From NCBI GenBank assembly GCA_963842235.1, contig CAWJFT010000003.1, positions 372,001 to 436,000 on the forward strand: DNA of 64,000 nucleotides, in the 5' to 3' direction. Under the pieces are notes generated by a model, which was not told where the DNA came from, ran no database searches, and saw only the letters and a program-made list of their open reading frames with translations. Every line of letters starts with the position of its first letter. Position 1 is the stretch's first letter. This document shows positions 48,453-57,254 of this stretch, piece after piece. Both the position numbers and the translations under genes were made by a program. This DNA is from JACDAN01 sp963842235. GTDB taxonomy: Bacteria > Actinomycetota > Thermoleophilia > Gaiellales > Gaiellaceae.

Positions 48453-48971
48453 CTAGGCCGCTGTGGCCTCGCCCAGGTCAGGCAGGTAGGGCCGCCAGCC
48501 GACGGGGATCTTCGGCGTCGCCAGCCGGATGTAGAGCACGGGCTGCGGCACGCGGGGCTTCGTCCGCAGCACCATCTCGATCTCATGCAACAGGCGGTTG
48601 CCCTTCTTTAGGTTGCAGGGGGCGCAGGAGGTGACCACGTTCTCCCAGACCGAGTCTCCGCCGCGGCTGCGGGGGACGATGTGGTCGAGCGTCAGCCGGC
48701 CGCTGGAGGTGCCGCAGTAGGCGCAGCGCCATCCGTCGCGCGCGAAGAGCGCGCGTCTCGAGATCTTCCGCTGGACCGTCCGCGGTACGGACACGTAGGT
48801 GACGAGCCGGATGACGTGCGGCCACGGATAGGTGTCGGAGGCCGAATGCAGCGGCTGCTCCAGCGCCTCGATCACCTCGGCCTTGCCCTTGAAGACCAGA
48901 ACATGCGCACGCCGGACCGAGCAGACGTTGAGCGGCTCGTAACTGGCGTTGAGCACCAGAACATGGGTCAT
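48453..48971 (-). CDS. HNH endonuclease family protein
   Basis: The 172-residue protein has the zinc and catalytic pattern CAYCGTSSGRLTLDHIVPRSRGG, then WENVVTSCAPCNLKKG near residues 87-125. This is the HNH form common as a single-copy gene in actinobacteria, often starting VLNASYEPLNV as here. The natural role is unknown. Start is ATG 48971. Confidence 0.9.
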   Translation of the reverse strand: MTHVLVLNASYEPLNVCSVRRAHVLVFKGKAEVIEALEQPLHSASDTYPWPHVIRLVTYVSVPRTVQRKISRRALFARDGWRCAYCGTSSGRLTLDHIVPRSRGGDSVWENVVTSCAPCNLKKGNRLLHEIEMVLRTKPRVPQPVLYIRLATPKIPVGWRPYLPDLGEATAA

Positions 48972-49016
48972 GACCAGGCAAAACGATAGCTTGCCGGTCG
49001 CCTATCAAGAGGTCAC

Positions 49017-49022
49017 TAGGAT
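49017..49022 (+). promoter_or_regulatory. -10 box of the DUF4446 gene
   Basis: TAGGAT ends eight bases before the GTG at 49031. Confidence 0.45.
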
Positions 49023-49030
49023 CTGCCCCC

Positions 49031-49522
49031 GTGAGCGTCTCGGCCTCAACGGCGGCGTGGATCGCGATCGGAGCGTGCCTCGCCGCCGCGCTCGCGCTCG
49101 GCGCGGTCTTCTACCTGTGGAGGAAGCTCCGCAGGCTCCGCGAGGGCCAGCGGGTCGTTCTCGGCGGCGGGCAGGGCGACCTGGTCGACTTCGCGGTCTC
49201 GCTCCAGGCGAGGATCGACGACCTCCATCGCGCCGTGGACGAGGTTGCCGCAGGCCTGGCGAGAGTCGATCGCCGCGTGGACGGATGCGTCTCGAAGACC
49301 TCGATCGTCCGCTACGACGCCTACGAAGGAGCCGGCGGCCACCAGTCGGCGTCGCTGGCGTTCCTCGATGCCGCGCGCTCGGGCGTCGTGTTCAGCGCGA
49401 TCCAGGGCCGGGACTACGCGAGGATCTACGTGAAGGAGCTCGACCACGGCCGCGCCCCAGTGGCACTCTCGCCGGAAGAGCAGGAGGCGGTCGAGCGCGC
49501 GATGGCCTCGAGCGGCCCTTAG
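49031..49522 (+). CDS. DUF4446 family protein
   Basis: The 163-residue protein has one N-terminal helix (about 8-28), a coiled-coil stretch (about 55-90) and the conserved RYDAYEGAGGHQSASLAFLDA region typical of DUF4446, whose function is unknown. Start is GTG 49031. It ends in a four-base overlap with the convergent gene. Confidence 0.82.
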   Translation: MSVSASTAAWIAIGACLAAALALGAVFYLWRKLRRLREGQRVVLGGGQGDLVDFAVSLQARIDDLHRAVDEVAAGLARVDRRVDGCVSKTSIVRYDAYEGAGGHQSASLAFLDAARSGVVFSAIQGRDYARIYVKELDHGRAPVALSPEEQEAVERAMASSGP

Positions 49523-50646
49523 CCGCCCGGGTAGCTGAAGATCACCGGGTACTCGGCGGTGTTGTTCGAAAGGTTGGTCTCGCCGGGGACCTTGTCGACG
49601 TCGACCTGCAACGTCGTTCGCCGCACGAACGGGACGTTGGTGATGTTCCGGAAGGTGACGGTCTGCTGCTCGCCTGGCTCCGTGAGGTCCACGGTCTGGC
49701 TGCGGACGATCGGCTCGGGGGTCTTCTGAATAGTCAGCGTGACCTTGACGCCGGTCTCGGTCGAGTCGCCGGAGTTCTCGAACGTCACCTGGAAGCCGAG
49801 GTCGGTCGTCGCGACGATCTCGTTGAGCTGGTCTTGTGACAGGGTCGCGCCGCCGAGCACCTTGACCGAGACGAGGTTGTGCCCATGCGGGCCGGGTGAG
49901 GTCGTCGTTCCTCCGCCACCACCGCTCACCCGTTGCCAGATCGTCTTCATCGCCGTCGACGTGGCGAGGTCAGGGTTCTGGACGAAGTTGGAGTCCGGCA
50001 CCTGGACGCCCTGAATGTCCTGACGCCGGAGCTCCTGCATCGCCGGGGCTCGGAACTGGTCGTCCCAGACGACGTCGCTGGCGACGAGCCGGCGCGCTTG
50101 CGCCGCCAGCAGCTGGCCGGCCTGATCCGCATTTCGCGTCTGCGCGGAGAGGGCGTCGTGGATCCCGCGGAGCCCGCTGACCCGAAACTGCAGCGCCTCG
50201 ATCATGCTCTCGTGCTCGTTCCTGAGCGGTCCGGGCTCGGAGATGTTCTCCGCCGAGCTGACGAGCTGCTCCTGCTGCTGGGCGAGGCCGTCCAGCGTCT
50301 GGACGAGGTCGGTCTTCTTGATGTCCGTCTTCGTGATCGCCGTGTTGAACGACGCTCCGATCCGTTCGGATTGGTTGGCCACCTGGTCGACGTCGCCCAT
50401 GTAGTTGCTGTACGTGTCCTTCTTGGCTTCGCCTCGACAGCTGGAGATCCAGAACACGAGCAGGACGACGAGAAGGATCGCGAGGCTGATCAGCCCGATG
50501 AGCCGGAGGAGCGGCGTGAGACCGGAGGGCGGCCCCGGGGGACGCGGCGGCCGCCGGACCCGACGGGCACGGTCAGGCCGCTCGGCCTCCGTGGTCGTCG
50601 GCTCTTCGAAGAAGTCGAATTCGATCTCTGAATCGCGCTCAGTCAT
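49519..50646 (-). CDS. membrane-anchored protein with CARDB-like domain
   Basis: The 375-residue protein has a basic, Pro-rich cytoplasmic start and one helix near residues 48-68 (LIGLISLAILLVVLLVFWI). A helical outer region (about 75-205), a Gly/Thr linker and a C-terminal beta domain (about 255-375) follow. The beta domain has GVKVTLTIQKTPEPIV and VPGETNLSNNTAEYPV, the NNTA pattern of CARDB adhesion-type domains. It lies divergent from a Ser/Thr kinase gene. The function is unknown. Confidence 0.7.
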   Translation of the reverse strand: MTERDSEIEFDFFEEPTTTEAERPDRARRVRRPPRPPGPPSGLTPLLRLIGLISLAILLVVLLVFWISSCRGEAKKDTYSNYMGDVDQVANQSERIGASFNTAITKTDIKKTDLVQTLDGLAQQQEQLVSSAENISEPGPLRNEHESMIEALQFRVSGLRGIHDALSAQTRNADQAGQLLAAQARRLVASDVVWDDQFRAPAMQELRRQDIQGVQVPDSNFVQNPDLATSTAMKTIWQRVSGGGGGTTTSPGPHGHNLVSVKVLGGATLSQDQLNEIVATTDLGFQVTFENSGDSTETGVKVTLTIQKTPEPIVRSQTVDLTEPGEQQTVTFRNITNVPFVRRTTLQVDVDKVPGETNLSNNTAEYPVIFSYPGG

Positions 50647-50726
50647 GCGCTCGCCGCGGGGCCACTGTAACCGCTACATCGGCTCGCAAGAGGACTTCAT
50701 CCGACGGTGCCTAACCCGAACCCCAC

Positions 50727-52337
50727 ATGGCGACAGCGGTCGCGACCCTTTCGGCCAGCGAGCTCGTCCTTGGCCGCTACCGGCCCCTGCGGCCGCTCGG
50801 CAGCGGCGGGTCCGGCTCGGTCTGGCTCGCGCGCGACGAGACCAACGGTCTCGACGTCGCGCTGAAGATCGTCACACGTGACGGCAAGGCCGGCACGCGC
50901 GCGGAGCGCGAGGCCCACGCGGCGGCGCGATTGCGCCATCCGAGATGCCTCCGGGCCTACGCGTTCGACGGCGACGACCGAAACGTCTACATCGCCTACG
51001 AGTACGTGCCCGGGCAGACGCTGCGCGACCGGATCCGCGGAGGCGACCTCACCGACGCGGGGACGATCGAAGTCGCGGTGCAGGTTCTCGAGGGCCTGGG
51101 GCACGCTCACGCGAACGGGATCGTCCACCGCGACGTGAAGCCCACGAACGTGCTCGTCGCGGACGGGTCGGAGATCGAGGTTCGGCTGCTCGACTTCGGG
51201 CTCGCCCAGTTCGCAGAGGCGGAGACCCTGACCGGGGCGGGCGACGTCCCCGGGACGCTGGCCTACATCTCCCCGGAGCGGCTCCGGGGGGAGGATTCCT
51301 CGTTCGCGGCCGACGTCTGGGCCGTCGGCGTCCTCCTCTGGGAGGCGCTGACCGGCTACCACCCGTTCTGGTCGTCCTCGCCGGTAGAGACTGCTCGCCG
51401 GATCGACGAGGGCGCCCCTCCGCTCGAGTCCGCGCGCCCTGATCTTCCGCGCGCCCTCTGCGACGCCGTCAACCGAGCGCTCGCGATCGATCCTGCGCAG
51501 CGACCCACGGCGCTTCAGCTCGCGCAGCGCCTGCGCGACGGCTTCGGCGTCCGCTCGCGGCGCCGGCGCCGGAGCCCGCTGCCGGCAGTTCCGACTCCAC
51601 CAGTGCAGCGCGCCGTGGCCGCGGTCGCCGCCGGCGTCTTCGCCGCCGGTGCCGGGCTCCTGCTTCCCTTCTATCCCGTCGGCTGGGCGTGGGGGCTCGG
51701 CGCGCTCGCCGCGGCGCTTGCAGCGCTGCGTCCGCGCCTCGGACTGGCGTTCGCGCTCGGAACGGCGGTTCTGCCGCTCGGAAACATCTCGCTGGCTCTC
51801 GCGCTCGTGTACTCCGCCGGCGCTCTCGCCTGGCTCGTCGCCACCTGGAGGAGGCCGGAGGAGGGCCTCCATGCGGTAGCGGGGCCGCTCCTGGCGCCGT
51901 TCGGAGCCACAGCGCTGCTGCCGCTCGCCGCTCTGCCTGTCCGCAGCGCAGTCTGGCGCGGGATCCACGTTGCCCTCGGAGTGCTGCTCGCCGGCGTTGT
52001 CGCAGGGCTCACCGGAGCGGCCTTGCCACTGAGCGGCCGCGAAGCGCCCTCGCTCGGCCTCGCCGGGAGCGAGGACGTCGGTGCTGTCGTCACCGCGCTC
52101 GTGCGCGGTCTCGTCGAACGCCCGGAGCTTCCGCTCACCGCCGTCGTCCTTGGTCTCCTCGCCGCGCTGCTGCCCCTTTTGAGCCGACGAGGACTGTGGG
52201 CGCTCGCCGGCGTGGGCGCCGCCGCGCTCGCCGCGCTGCTCCTTCCGGTCGCTTCCATCCAGGCGGTGCCCGTGGTTGCCGGAATCTGGCTCTGTTGCGC
52301 GATCCTGGCCGTCAGAGAGCTACGTTCCGCTCGCTAA
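50727..52337 (+). CDS. Ser/Thr protein kinase with polytopic C-terminal region
   Basis: The 536-residue protein has a full kinase domain (about 12-280): glycine loop LGSGGSGSVWLA, Lys in VALKIV, HRDVKPTNVLV, LDFGLAQ, YISPERL. Unlike PknB, about 230 residues of Ala/Leu-rich sequence with seven or eight helices follow, with no PASTA or other outer domain. It lies next to the FHA genes and could phosphorylate them. Start is ATG 50727. Confidence 0.85.
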   Translation: MATAVATLSASELVLGRYRPLRPLGSGGSGSVWLARDETNGLDVALKIVTRDGKAGTRAEREAHAAARLRHPRCLRAYAFDGDDRNVYIAYEYVPGQTLRDRIRGGDLTDAGTIEVAVQVLEGLGHAHANGIVHRDVKPTNVLVADGSEIEVRLLDFGLAQFAEAETLTGAGDVPGTLAYISPERLRGEDSSFAADVWAVGVLLWEALTGYHPFWSSSPVETARRIDEGAPPLESARPDLPRALCDAVNRALAIDPAQRPTALQLAQRLRDGFGVRSRRRRRSPLPAVPTPPVQRAVAAVAAGVFAAGAGLLLPFYPVGWAWGLGALAAALAALRPRLGLAFALGTAVLPLGNISLALALVYSAGALAWLVATWRRPEEGLHAVAGPLLAPFGATALLPLAALPVRSAVWRGIHVALGVLLAGVVAGLTGAALPLSGREAPSLGLAGSEDVGAVVTALVRGLVERPELPLTAVVLGLLAALLPLLSRRGLWALAGVGAAALAALLLPVASIQAVPVVAGIWLCCAILAVRELRSAR

Positions 52338-52355
52338 AGTGGCGCCGGGTCGTTT

Positions 52356-53114
52356 GTGCTTCGAGGTATCGAGCAGAGGATTGAATCGCTCTTCGAGGGC
52401 GCCTTCGGCCGCGCCTTCCGTCGCAACGTGCAGCCTGTCGAGATCGCCCGCAAGCTGGCGAAGGAGATGGACGACTACAAGATGGTCTCGGTGTCGCAGA
52501 TCTACGCTCCGAACGAGTACGTCGTCTATCTCTCGCCGCGCGACCGCGAGCAGTTCGAGAGCTACGAGCCGGCGCTCGTCAAGGAGCTCGAGCAGTATCT
52601 GACCGAGCACAGCCGGCGGGAGAGCTACGTGCTGCTCTCGAAGCCGAAGGTCACCTTCGAGACGGACGAGGACCTCGAAGTCGGCCTGTTCGGCATCGCC
52701 AACCGCATGATCCAGCGCGAGGCGCCCGACCAGGAGCCGGAGCCTGCGCCCGAAACGGGTGAGACTCGCGTGTACCGCGCTGCGCCGGTCGAGACGGAAG
52801 CGGCCTCGGCCGAGGATCTCGGCGTCGAGCCGGAGCCCGAGCCGGCGACGGTGACCGTGAACGGGCGAGCGTACGACCTCAAGAAGCCGAGCGTCGTCAT
52901 CGGCCGCTCGAAGGACTGCGACATCCGCGTCTCCGACCCGAACATCTCGCGGCAGCACGCCGAGATCCGCCAGGAGGGCTCGACCTACTGGATCGTCGAC
53001 CTGGGCTCGACGAACGGGACCTCGGTCAACGGCCGCGCGTTGAAGCGGGCGAAGCTCGACGACGAGGATCGCATCACGCTCGGCTCGACCGAGCTCGTCT
53101 TCAGGCGGCCATGA
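52356..53114 (+). CDS. fhaA: FhaA-like protein (DUF3662 plus FHA domain)
   Basis: The 252-residue protein has an N-terminal DUF3662 domain (about 1-125, GIEQRIESLFEGAFGRAFRR) and a linker rich in Pro/Glu. A C-terminal FHA domain (about 165-250) follows with IGRSKDCDIRVSDPNISRQHAEI and DLGSTNGTSVNG. In mycobacteria FhaA binds phosphorylated MviN and acts on wall synthesis. Start is GTG 52356. Its stop overlaps fhaB. Confidence 0.92.
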   Translation: MLRGIEQRIESLFEGAFGRAFRRNVQPVEIARKLAKEMDDYKMVSVSQIYAPNEYVVYLSPRDREQFESYEPALVKELEQYLTEHSRRESYVLLSKPKVTFETDEDLEVGLFGIANRMIQREAPDQEPEPAPETGETRVYRAAPVETEAASAEDLGVEPEPEPATVTVNGRAYDLKKPSVVIGRSKDCDIRVSDPNISRQHAEIRQEGSTYWIVDLGSTNGTSVNGRALKRAKLDDEDRITLGSTELVFRRP

Positions 53115-53590
53115 TCGTCGCGGCAGTGGAGGTCGAAGCAGTCCTTCTCGGCCTGAAGGTCGGGTTTCTCGTCCTGCTCTACCTCTTCATCTGGCGAATC
53201 GTGCGCTCGGTCGCCAAGGATCTCCGGCTGCCACAGGAGAGCTTCGTCCTCGCGCCGCAGCAGGCCGCCGCTGCGGGCTTGGGACGCTCGCAGGGCGGCA
53301 CCCTCACCGTTCTGTCCAGCCCGGCGCTCGCCGCCGACACCGAGCGTGATCTCGACTCCAGCCCGGTCACGATCGGCCGCGCGCCCGAGAACGACCTGGC
53401 CCTCGACTCGGACGAGTTCGCCTCGGTGCAGCACGCCAGGATCGAGCCTCGGCGCGACGGCGTCTGGCTGGAGGACCTCGGCTCGACGAACGGCACCTTC
53501 CTGAACGGCGTCAAGCTGACCCAGCCGAGAAAGCTCTCGTCGGGCGACGTGATCCGCGTCGGCGGGACCGACTTGAGGTACCAGTTGTGA
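53111..53590 (+). CDS. fhaB: FhaB/FipA-like membrane FHA protein
   Basis: The 159-residue protein has one N-terminal helix (about 8-30) and an FHA domain (about 75-158) with IGRAPENDLALDSDEFASVQHARIE and DLGSTNGTFLNG. The Ser-Gln variation at the SVQHA site is common in this group. It sits between fhaA and the PP2C phosphatase with four-base overlaps at both ends, the standard actinobacterial order. Confidence 0.9.
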   Translation: MIVAAVEVEAVLLGLKVGFLVLLYLFIWRIVRSVAKDLRLPQESFVLAPQQAAAAGLGRSQGGTLTVLSSPALAADTERDLDSSPVTIGRAPENDLALDSDEFASVQHARIEPRRDGVWLEDLGSTNGTFLNGVKLTQPRKLSSGDVIRVGGTDLRYQL

Positions 53591-54510
53591 AACTCGGCGC
53601 GACAGCGGCCCTCTCGCATCCAGGACGGCGACGGCGGCATAACGAAGACTCGTACGTTCTCGAGCCGCCGCTCTTCGCCGTCGCCGACGGCATGGGCGGC
53701 GCGAAAGCGGGCGAGGTCGCGTCGGGGCTCGCAGCCGACGCCGTCCAGGAGAGCTCCGGGGATGGGGCGACCGGCGAGGCGCGCGTGGCAGCGCTGATCG
53801 AAGAGGCGAACCGCCGGGTGTTCCGCCGTGCGAGCGAAGACCGGGAGGCCTCGGGAATGGGGACGACGATGACGGTTGCCCTCGTCGAGGACGAGCGGGT
53901 CGCAATCGGCCATGTCGGCGACTCGCGCGCGTACCTCTACCGGGGCGGGCGCCTCGAGCAGCTCACCGACGACCACTCGCTGGTCGCCGAGCTCGTTCGC
54001 AGCGGGAAGCTGACCCCGGAGGAGGCGGAGGCACATCCGCAGCGGTCCGTCATCACCCGGGCTCTCGGGACCGACTCCGAGGTCGACGTCGACACGTTCG
54101 CCGTGCCGGCCGAGCCCGGCGATCTCTTCCTGCTCTGCTCCGACGGCCTCACCGCGATGGTCGACGACGACACCATCCTCGAGGCGATCGAGCAGCACCG
54201 TTCGAATCTCGCCGAGGCGGCGAAGGCACTCGTCAACGCTGCGAACCGGGGAGGCGGCGAAGACAACATCACGGTCATCTTCTTCGAGCTGCACGGCGAT
54301 GGAGACCCGGACGACACGGCGCAGACGGCCAGCGGCGTCGTGCTCGAGCACGCGACGGCCGACGAGGAGACGCTCGACGAGTCGCAGGGGCAGCCGGTCG
54401 TCGAGGTGGCGCCGCGGCGGCGGCGCAGCAAGGCGCTGTGGGCACTCGCCGTCGTCGCGGTTCTGCTCATGGCCGCCGCCGTGATCCTCTGGCTGCTGGA
54501 CCGGGTCTGA
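53587..54510 (+). CDS. pstP: PP2C-family Ser/Thr phosphatase
   Basis: The 307-residue enzyme removes phosphate from the targets of PknA/PknB-type kinases. The metal-binding motifs are RRHNEDSY, VADGMGG (near 35-41), GDSRAYLYRGG and CSDGLT, and GGEDNITVI near 217. One helix near 285-305 anchors it in the membrane with a short outer end, unlike mycobacterial PstP, which has a large outer domain. Start is GTG 53587. Confidence 0.93.
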   Translation: MKLGATAALSHPGRRRRHNEDSYVLEPPLFAVADGMGGAKAGEVASGLAADAVQESSGDGATGEARVAALIEEANRRVFRRASEDREASGMGTTMTVALVEDERVAIGHVGDSRAYLYRGGRLEQLTDDHSLVAELVRSGKLTPEEAEAHPQRSVITRALGTDSEVDVDTFAVPAEPGDLFLLCSDGLTAMVDDDTILEAIEQHRSNLAEAAKALVNAANRGGGEDNITVIFFELHGDGDPDDTAQTASGVVLEHATADEETLDESQGQPVVEVAPRRRRSKALWALAVVAVLLMAAAVILWLLDRV

Positions 54511-55775
54511 TGTCGCTGAGAAACCGAGAGCTCGTCAGCCTGGTCGTCGTCGGCGTGGTCGTCGGCTTCGGGTTTGCGAGCGTGTACATCGCCCGCCAGG
54601 AGGTCGTCAACTCGGCGTCGCTCTCCTACGGCCTCTTCTTCCTCGGCCTCTATCTCGTCGCGCACCTGATTGCGCGGATGACGGTGCCGAACGCCGATCC
54701 GTACCTGCTGCCGATGGCGGGCCTCCTGACCGGGATCGGCCTGACGGAGATCTACCGGCTGGACGAGAACGACGCCTTCAAGCAGGGCCTCTGGATCGTG
54801 ATCGGCCTCGGGGCCTTTGCGGCAACGCTCTTCCTGCTTCGCGAGGACTTCCGCAAGCTCGAGAGCTACAAGTACCTCTTCGGCCTCGGCGCGATCGCAC
54901 TGCTCCTGCTGCCGAGCGTCCCCGGCCTCGGCGACACCGTCAACGGGGCACGCCTCTGGGTGGACGTCGGGCCGCTCCACTTCCAGCCCGGCGAGCTGGC
55001 GAAGATCCTGCTCATCGTCTTTCTGGCCGGCTACCTGCGCGAGAAGCGCGAGGTGCTGGCGCAGTTCCGGCTCAAGGACCTCGGGCCGCTCTTCCTGATC
55101 TGGGGCGCGGCGATGCTCGTCCTCGTCGTCACGAACGACCTCGGCGGCGGGCTCCTCTACTTCGGGATCTTCCTCGCGATGCTGTACGTGGCGACGGCGC
55201 AGGTGTGGTTCGTGGTCGCCGGGAGCTTCCTCTTCGTCGGCGGCGCCGCCGCCGTGTATTCAGCGATCCCGCGCGTACAGGAGCGCGTTCAGATCTGGCT
55301 CGATCCCTGGAAGGACGCCTACGGCGACGGCTATCAGACCGTTCAGTCGCAGTACTCGATCGCGAACGGCGGCTTCGGCGGCACGGGGCTCGGCCAGGGG
55401 ACGTTCACCGATGCCGCGGGCCACCAGCTGATCCCGTACGTGAACACGGACTTCATCTACTCCGCGCTCGCCCAGGAGCTCGGGCTGATCGGGATCTGCG
55501 CCTTCCTCCTCGTCTACATGCTCTTCGCCGCGCGTGGGTTCCGGATCGCGCTGCTCGCGCAGGACGGGTTCTCGAAGCTCCTGGCCGTCGGCCTGACCTT
55601 CGCCTTCACGCTCCAGGCCTTCATCATCATCGGCGGCATCCTTCGGATCATCCCGCTGACGGGAATCACGTTGCCCTTCGTCAGCTACGGCGGCTCGAGC
55701 ATCGTCGCGAACTTCGTCCTGCTCGCCGGGCTCCTCCTCGTCTCCGACCGCGCGAACGAGGGGGCAAGGGCATGA
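54510..55775 (+). CDS. rodA: FtsW/RodA/SpoVE family SEDS glycosyltransferase
   Basis: The 421-residue membrane protein polymerises peptidoglycan strands together with a class B PBP. It has about ten to twelve helices. Landmarks are GARLWVDVGPLHFQPGELAKI near residue 150, the YQTVQSQYSIANGG loop near 275, NTDFIYSALAQELGLIG, and LPFVSYGGSS near 385. Start ATG 54510 overlaps the pstP stop, and pbpA starts inside its own stop. The order matches the mycobacterial pstP-rodA-pbpA-pknA-pknB locus. Confidence 0.94.
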   Translation: MSLRNRELVSLVVVGVVVGFGFASVYIARQEVVNSASLSYGLFFLGLYLVAHLIARMTVPNADPYLLPMAGLLTGIGLTEIYRLDENDAFKQGLWIVIGLGAFAATLFLLREDFRKLESYKYLFGLGAIALLLLPSVPGLGDTVNGARLWVDVGPLHFQPGELAKILLIVFLAGYLREKREVLAQFRLKDLGPLFLIWGAAMLVLVVTNDLGGGLLYFGIFLAMLYVATAQVWFVVAGSFLFVGGAAAVYSAIPRVQERVQIWLDPWKDAYGDGYQTVQSQYSIANGGFGGTGLGQGTFTDAAGHQLIPYVNTDFIYSALAQELGLIGICAFLLVYMLFAARGFRIALLAQDGFSKLLAVGLTFAFTLQAFIIIGGILRIIPLTGITLPFVSYGGSSIVANFVLLAGLLLVSDRANEGARA

Positions 55776-57251
55776 ACAACCAGATCAGCCGCCTCGCCGT
55801 TGCATCGCTCGTGCTGGTGATCAGCCTGATCGTCGGGACGACGTACTGGCAGGCCTGGGCCGCGCCGAGCCTCGCGAACCGCCGCGACAACTCGATCAAG
55901 GTCGTCGCCCAGTTTTCGATCAAGCGCGGGAACATCTACGCCGCGGACGGATCGCTCGTCGCGCGCAACGTTCGCCGCCGGGTCGGCGGCCAGACGCTGT
56001 ACTTCCGCCGTTATCCCAAGGGCCCGCTCTTCGCGCATCCAGTCGGGTACTCGACCCAGGCGCGCTCGCGGTCGGGGCTCGAGCAGGCGCGCAACGACTA
56101 CCTCACCGGCTCGAACACGAATCTGGCCACCCTGCTCGACACGACCCTGGACAAGCTGCGCGGATCGACGATCGAGGGCAACGACCTGATCCTCACGCTC
56201 CGGCCGAGACCGCAGAAGGTGGCGCTCGACGCGCTGGCGGGACAATGCGGCGCCGCGGTCGTGCTCGAGCCAAAGACGGGGAAGGTGCTCGTGATGGCCT
56301 CGAGCCCGAGCTACGACCCCAATCTGGTCGAGCGAAACTTCCGGCGCGTCCAGCGGGGGACAGGCCCCTGCCCGGTGGCGCCGCTGCTCAACCGCGCCTC
56401 GTCGGGGCTCTTCACGCCTGGGTCGATCTTCAAGGTCGTCACCGCGGCGGCCGCGCTCGACACCGGGAAGTTCACGCCCGACTCCACCTTCTACGACCCC
56501 GGCTACTGCATCGAGTACGGCCAGCGCGTGAACAACTACGACACGTCGACACCCTTCGGGACCGTCAACTTCACACAGGCGCTCGTCAACTCGATCAACT
56601 CGTCGTTCTGCGAGATGGGGAAGCGGCTGGGGCCCGAGACGATCCTGGACTACGCGCGGCGCTTCGGCTTCTACCAGGATCCGCCCATCGACCTGCCGTC
56701 GGGAGAGCGCGCGCCGAGCGGGCTCTATCAGGGCGGGAAGCTGCTCCCGAGGTCGAAGGAGAGGGACGCCGACCCCGGGCGGCTCGCCTTCGGGCAGGAG
56801 CGGATGCAGGTCACTCCTTTGCAGATGGCGATGGTGGCCGGGGCGATCGCGAACAAGGGCGTCGTGATGGAGCCCTACCTGACCGATCGCGTGCGGAAGC
56901 CGGACGGCTCATTGCTGGTGAAGACGAAGCCGCACGAGCTGCGGCGCGCCGTCAAGCCTCAGATTGCCGACGAGATCGCGTCGATGATGGAGGGCGTCGT
57001 CACCGGTGGAACCGGAACCGCGGCTCAGATCCCCGGCGTCCGCGTCGCCGGGCAAGACGGGAACGGCGGAGACGGGGCACTCCGGCCGCAACACGACGTG
57101 GTTCATCTCCTTCGCCCCGGTCGACAATCCGCGGTTCGCGGTTGCCGTCGTGCTGCAGAACCAGAGCGGGACGGGGGGCAGCACAGCGGCCCCGATCGCG
57201 AAGGAGATCTTGCAGGCACTTCTCCGGTCGCCGTCGAAGGGATCCGGTTAG
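55772..57251 (+). CDS. pbpA: penicillin-binding protein, transpeptidase (frameshifted near the KTG motif)
   Basis: The class B transpeptidase has an N-terminal anchor (about 9-28) and a dimerisation region. Its catalytic domain has SSGLFTPGSIFK (SxxK serine near 217), the SINSSF region (SxN) and KTGTAETG. The frame shifts at 57047-57052: the sequence GCCGGGCAAG has one G too many, and with GCCGGCAAG the KTGTAE motif and the C-terminus to 57251 are in frame, giving 492 residues. As this gene should be essential, an error in the sequence is the likely cause. Confidence 0.88.
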
Positions 57252-57254
57252 CCC

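Noticed and set aside
56346..56375. Fourth copy of the palindromic repeat in pbpA
   Set aside because: Only the GGGGACAGGCCCCTG core is similar and the flanks do not match; it is kept only as a possible degraded copy.
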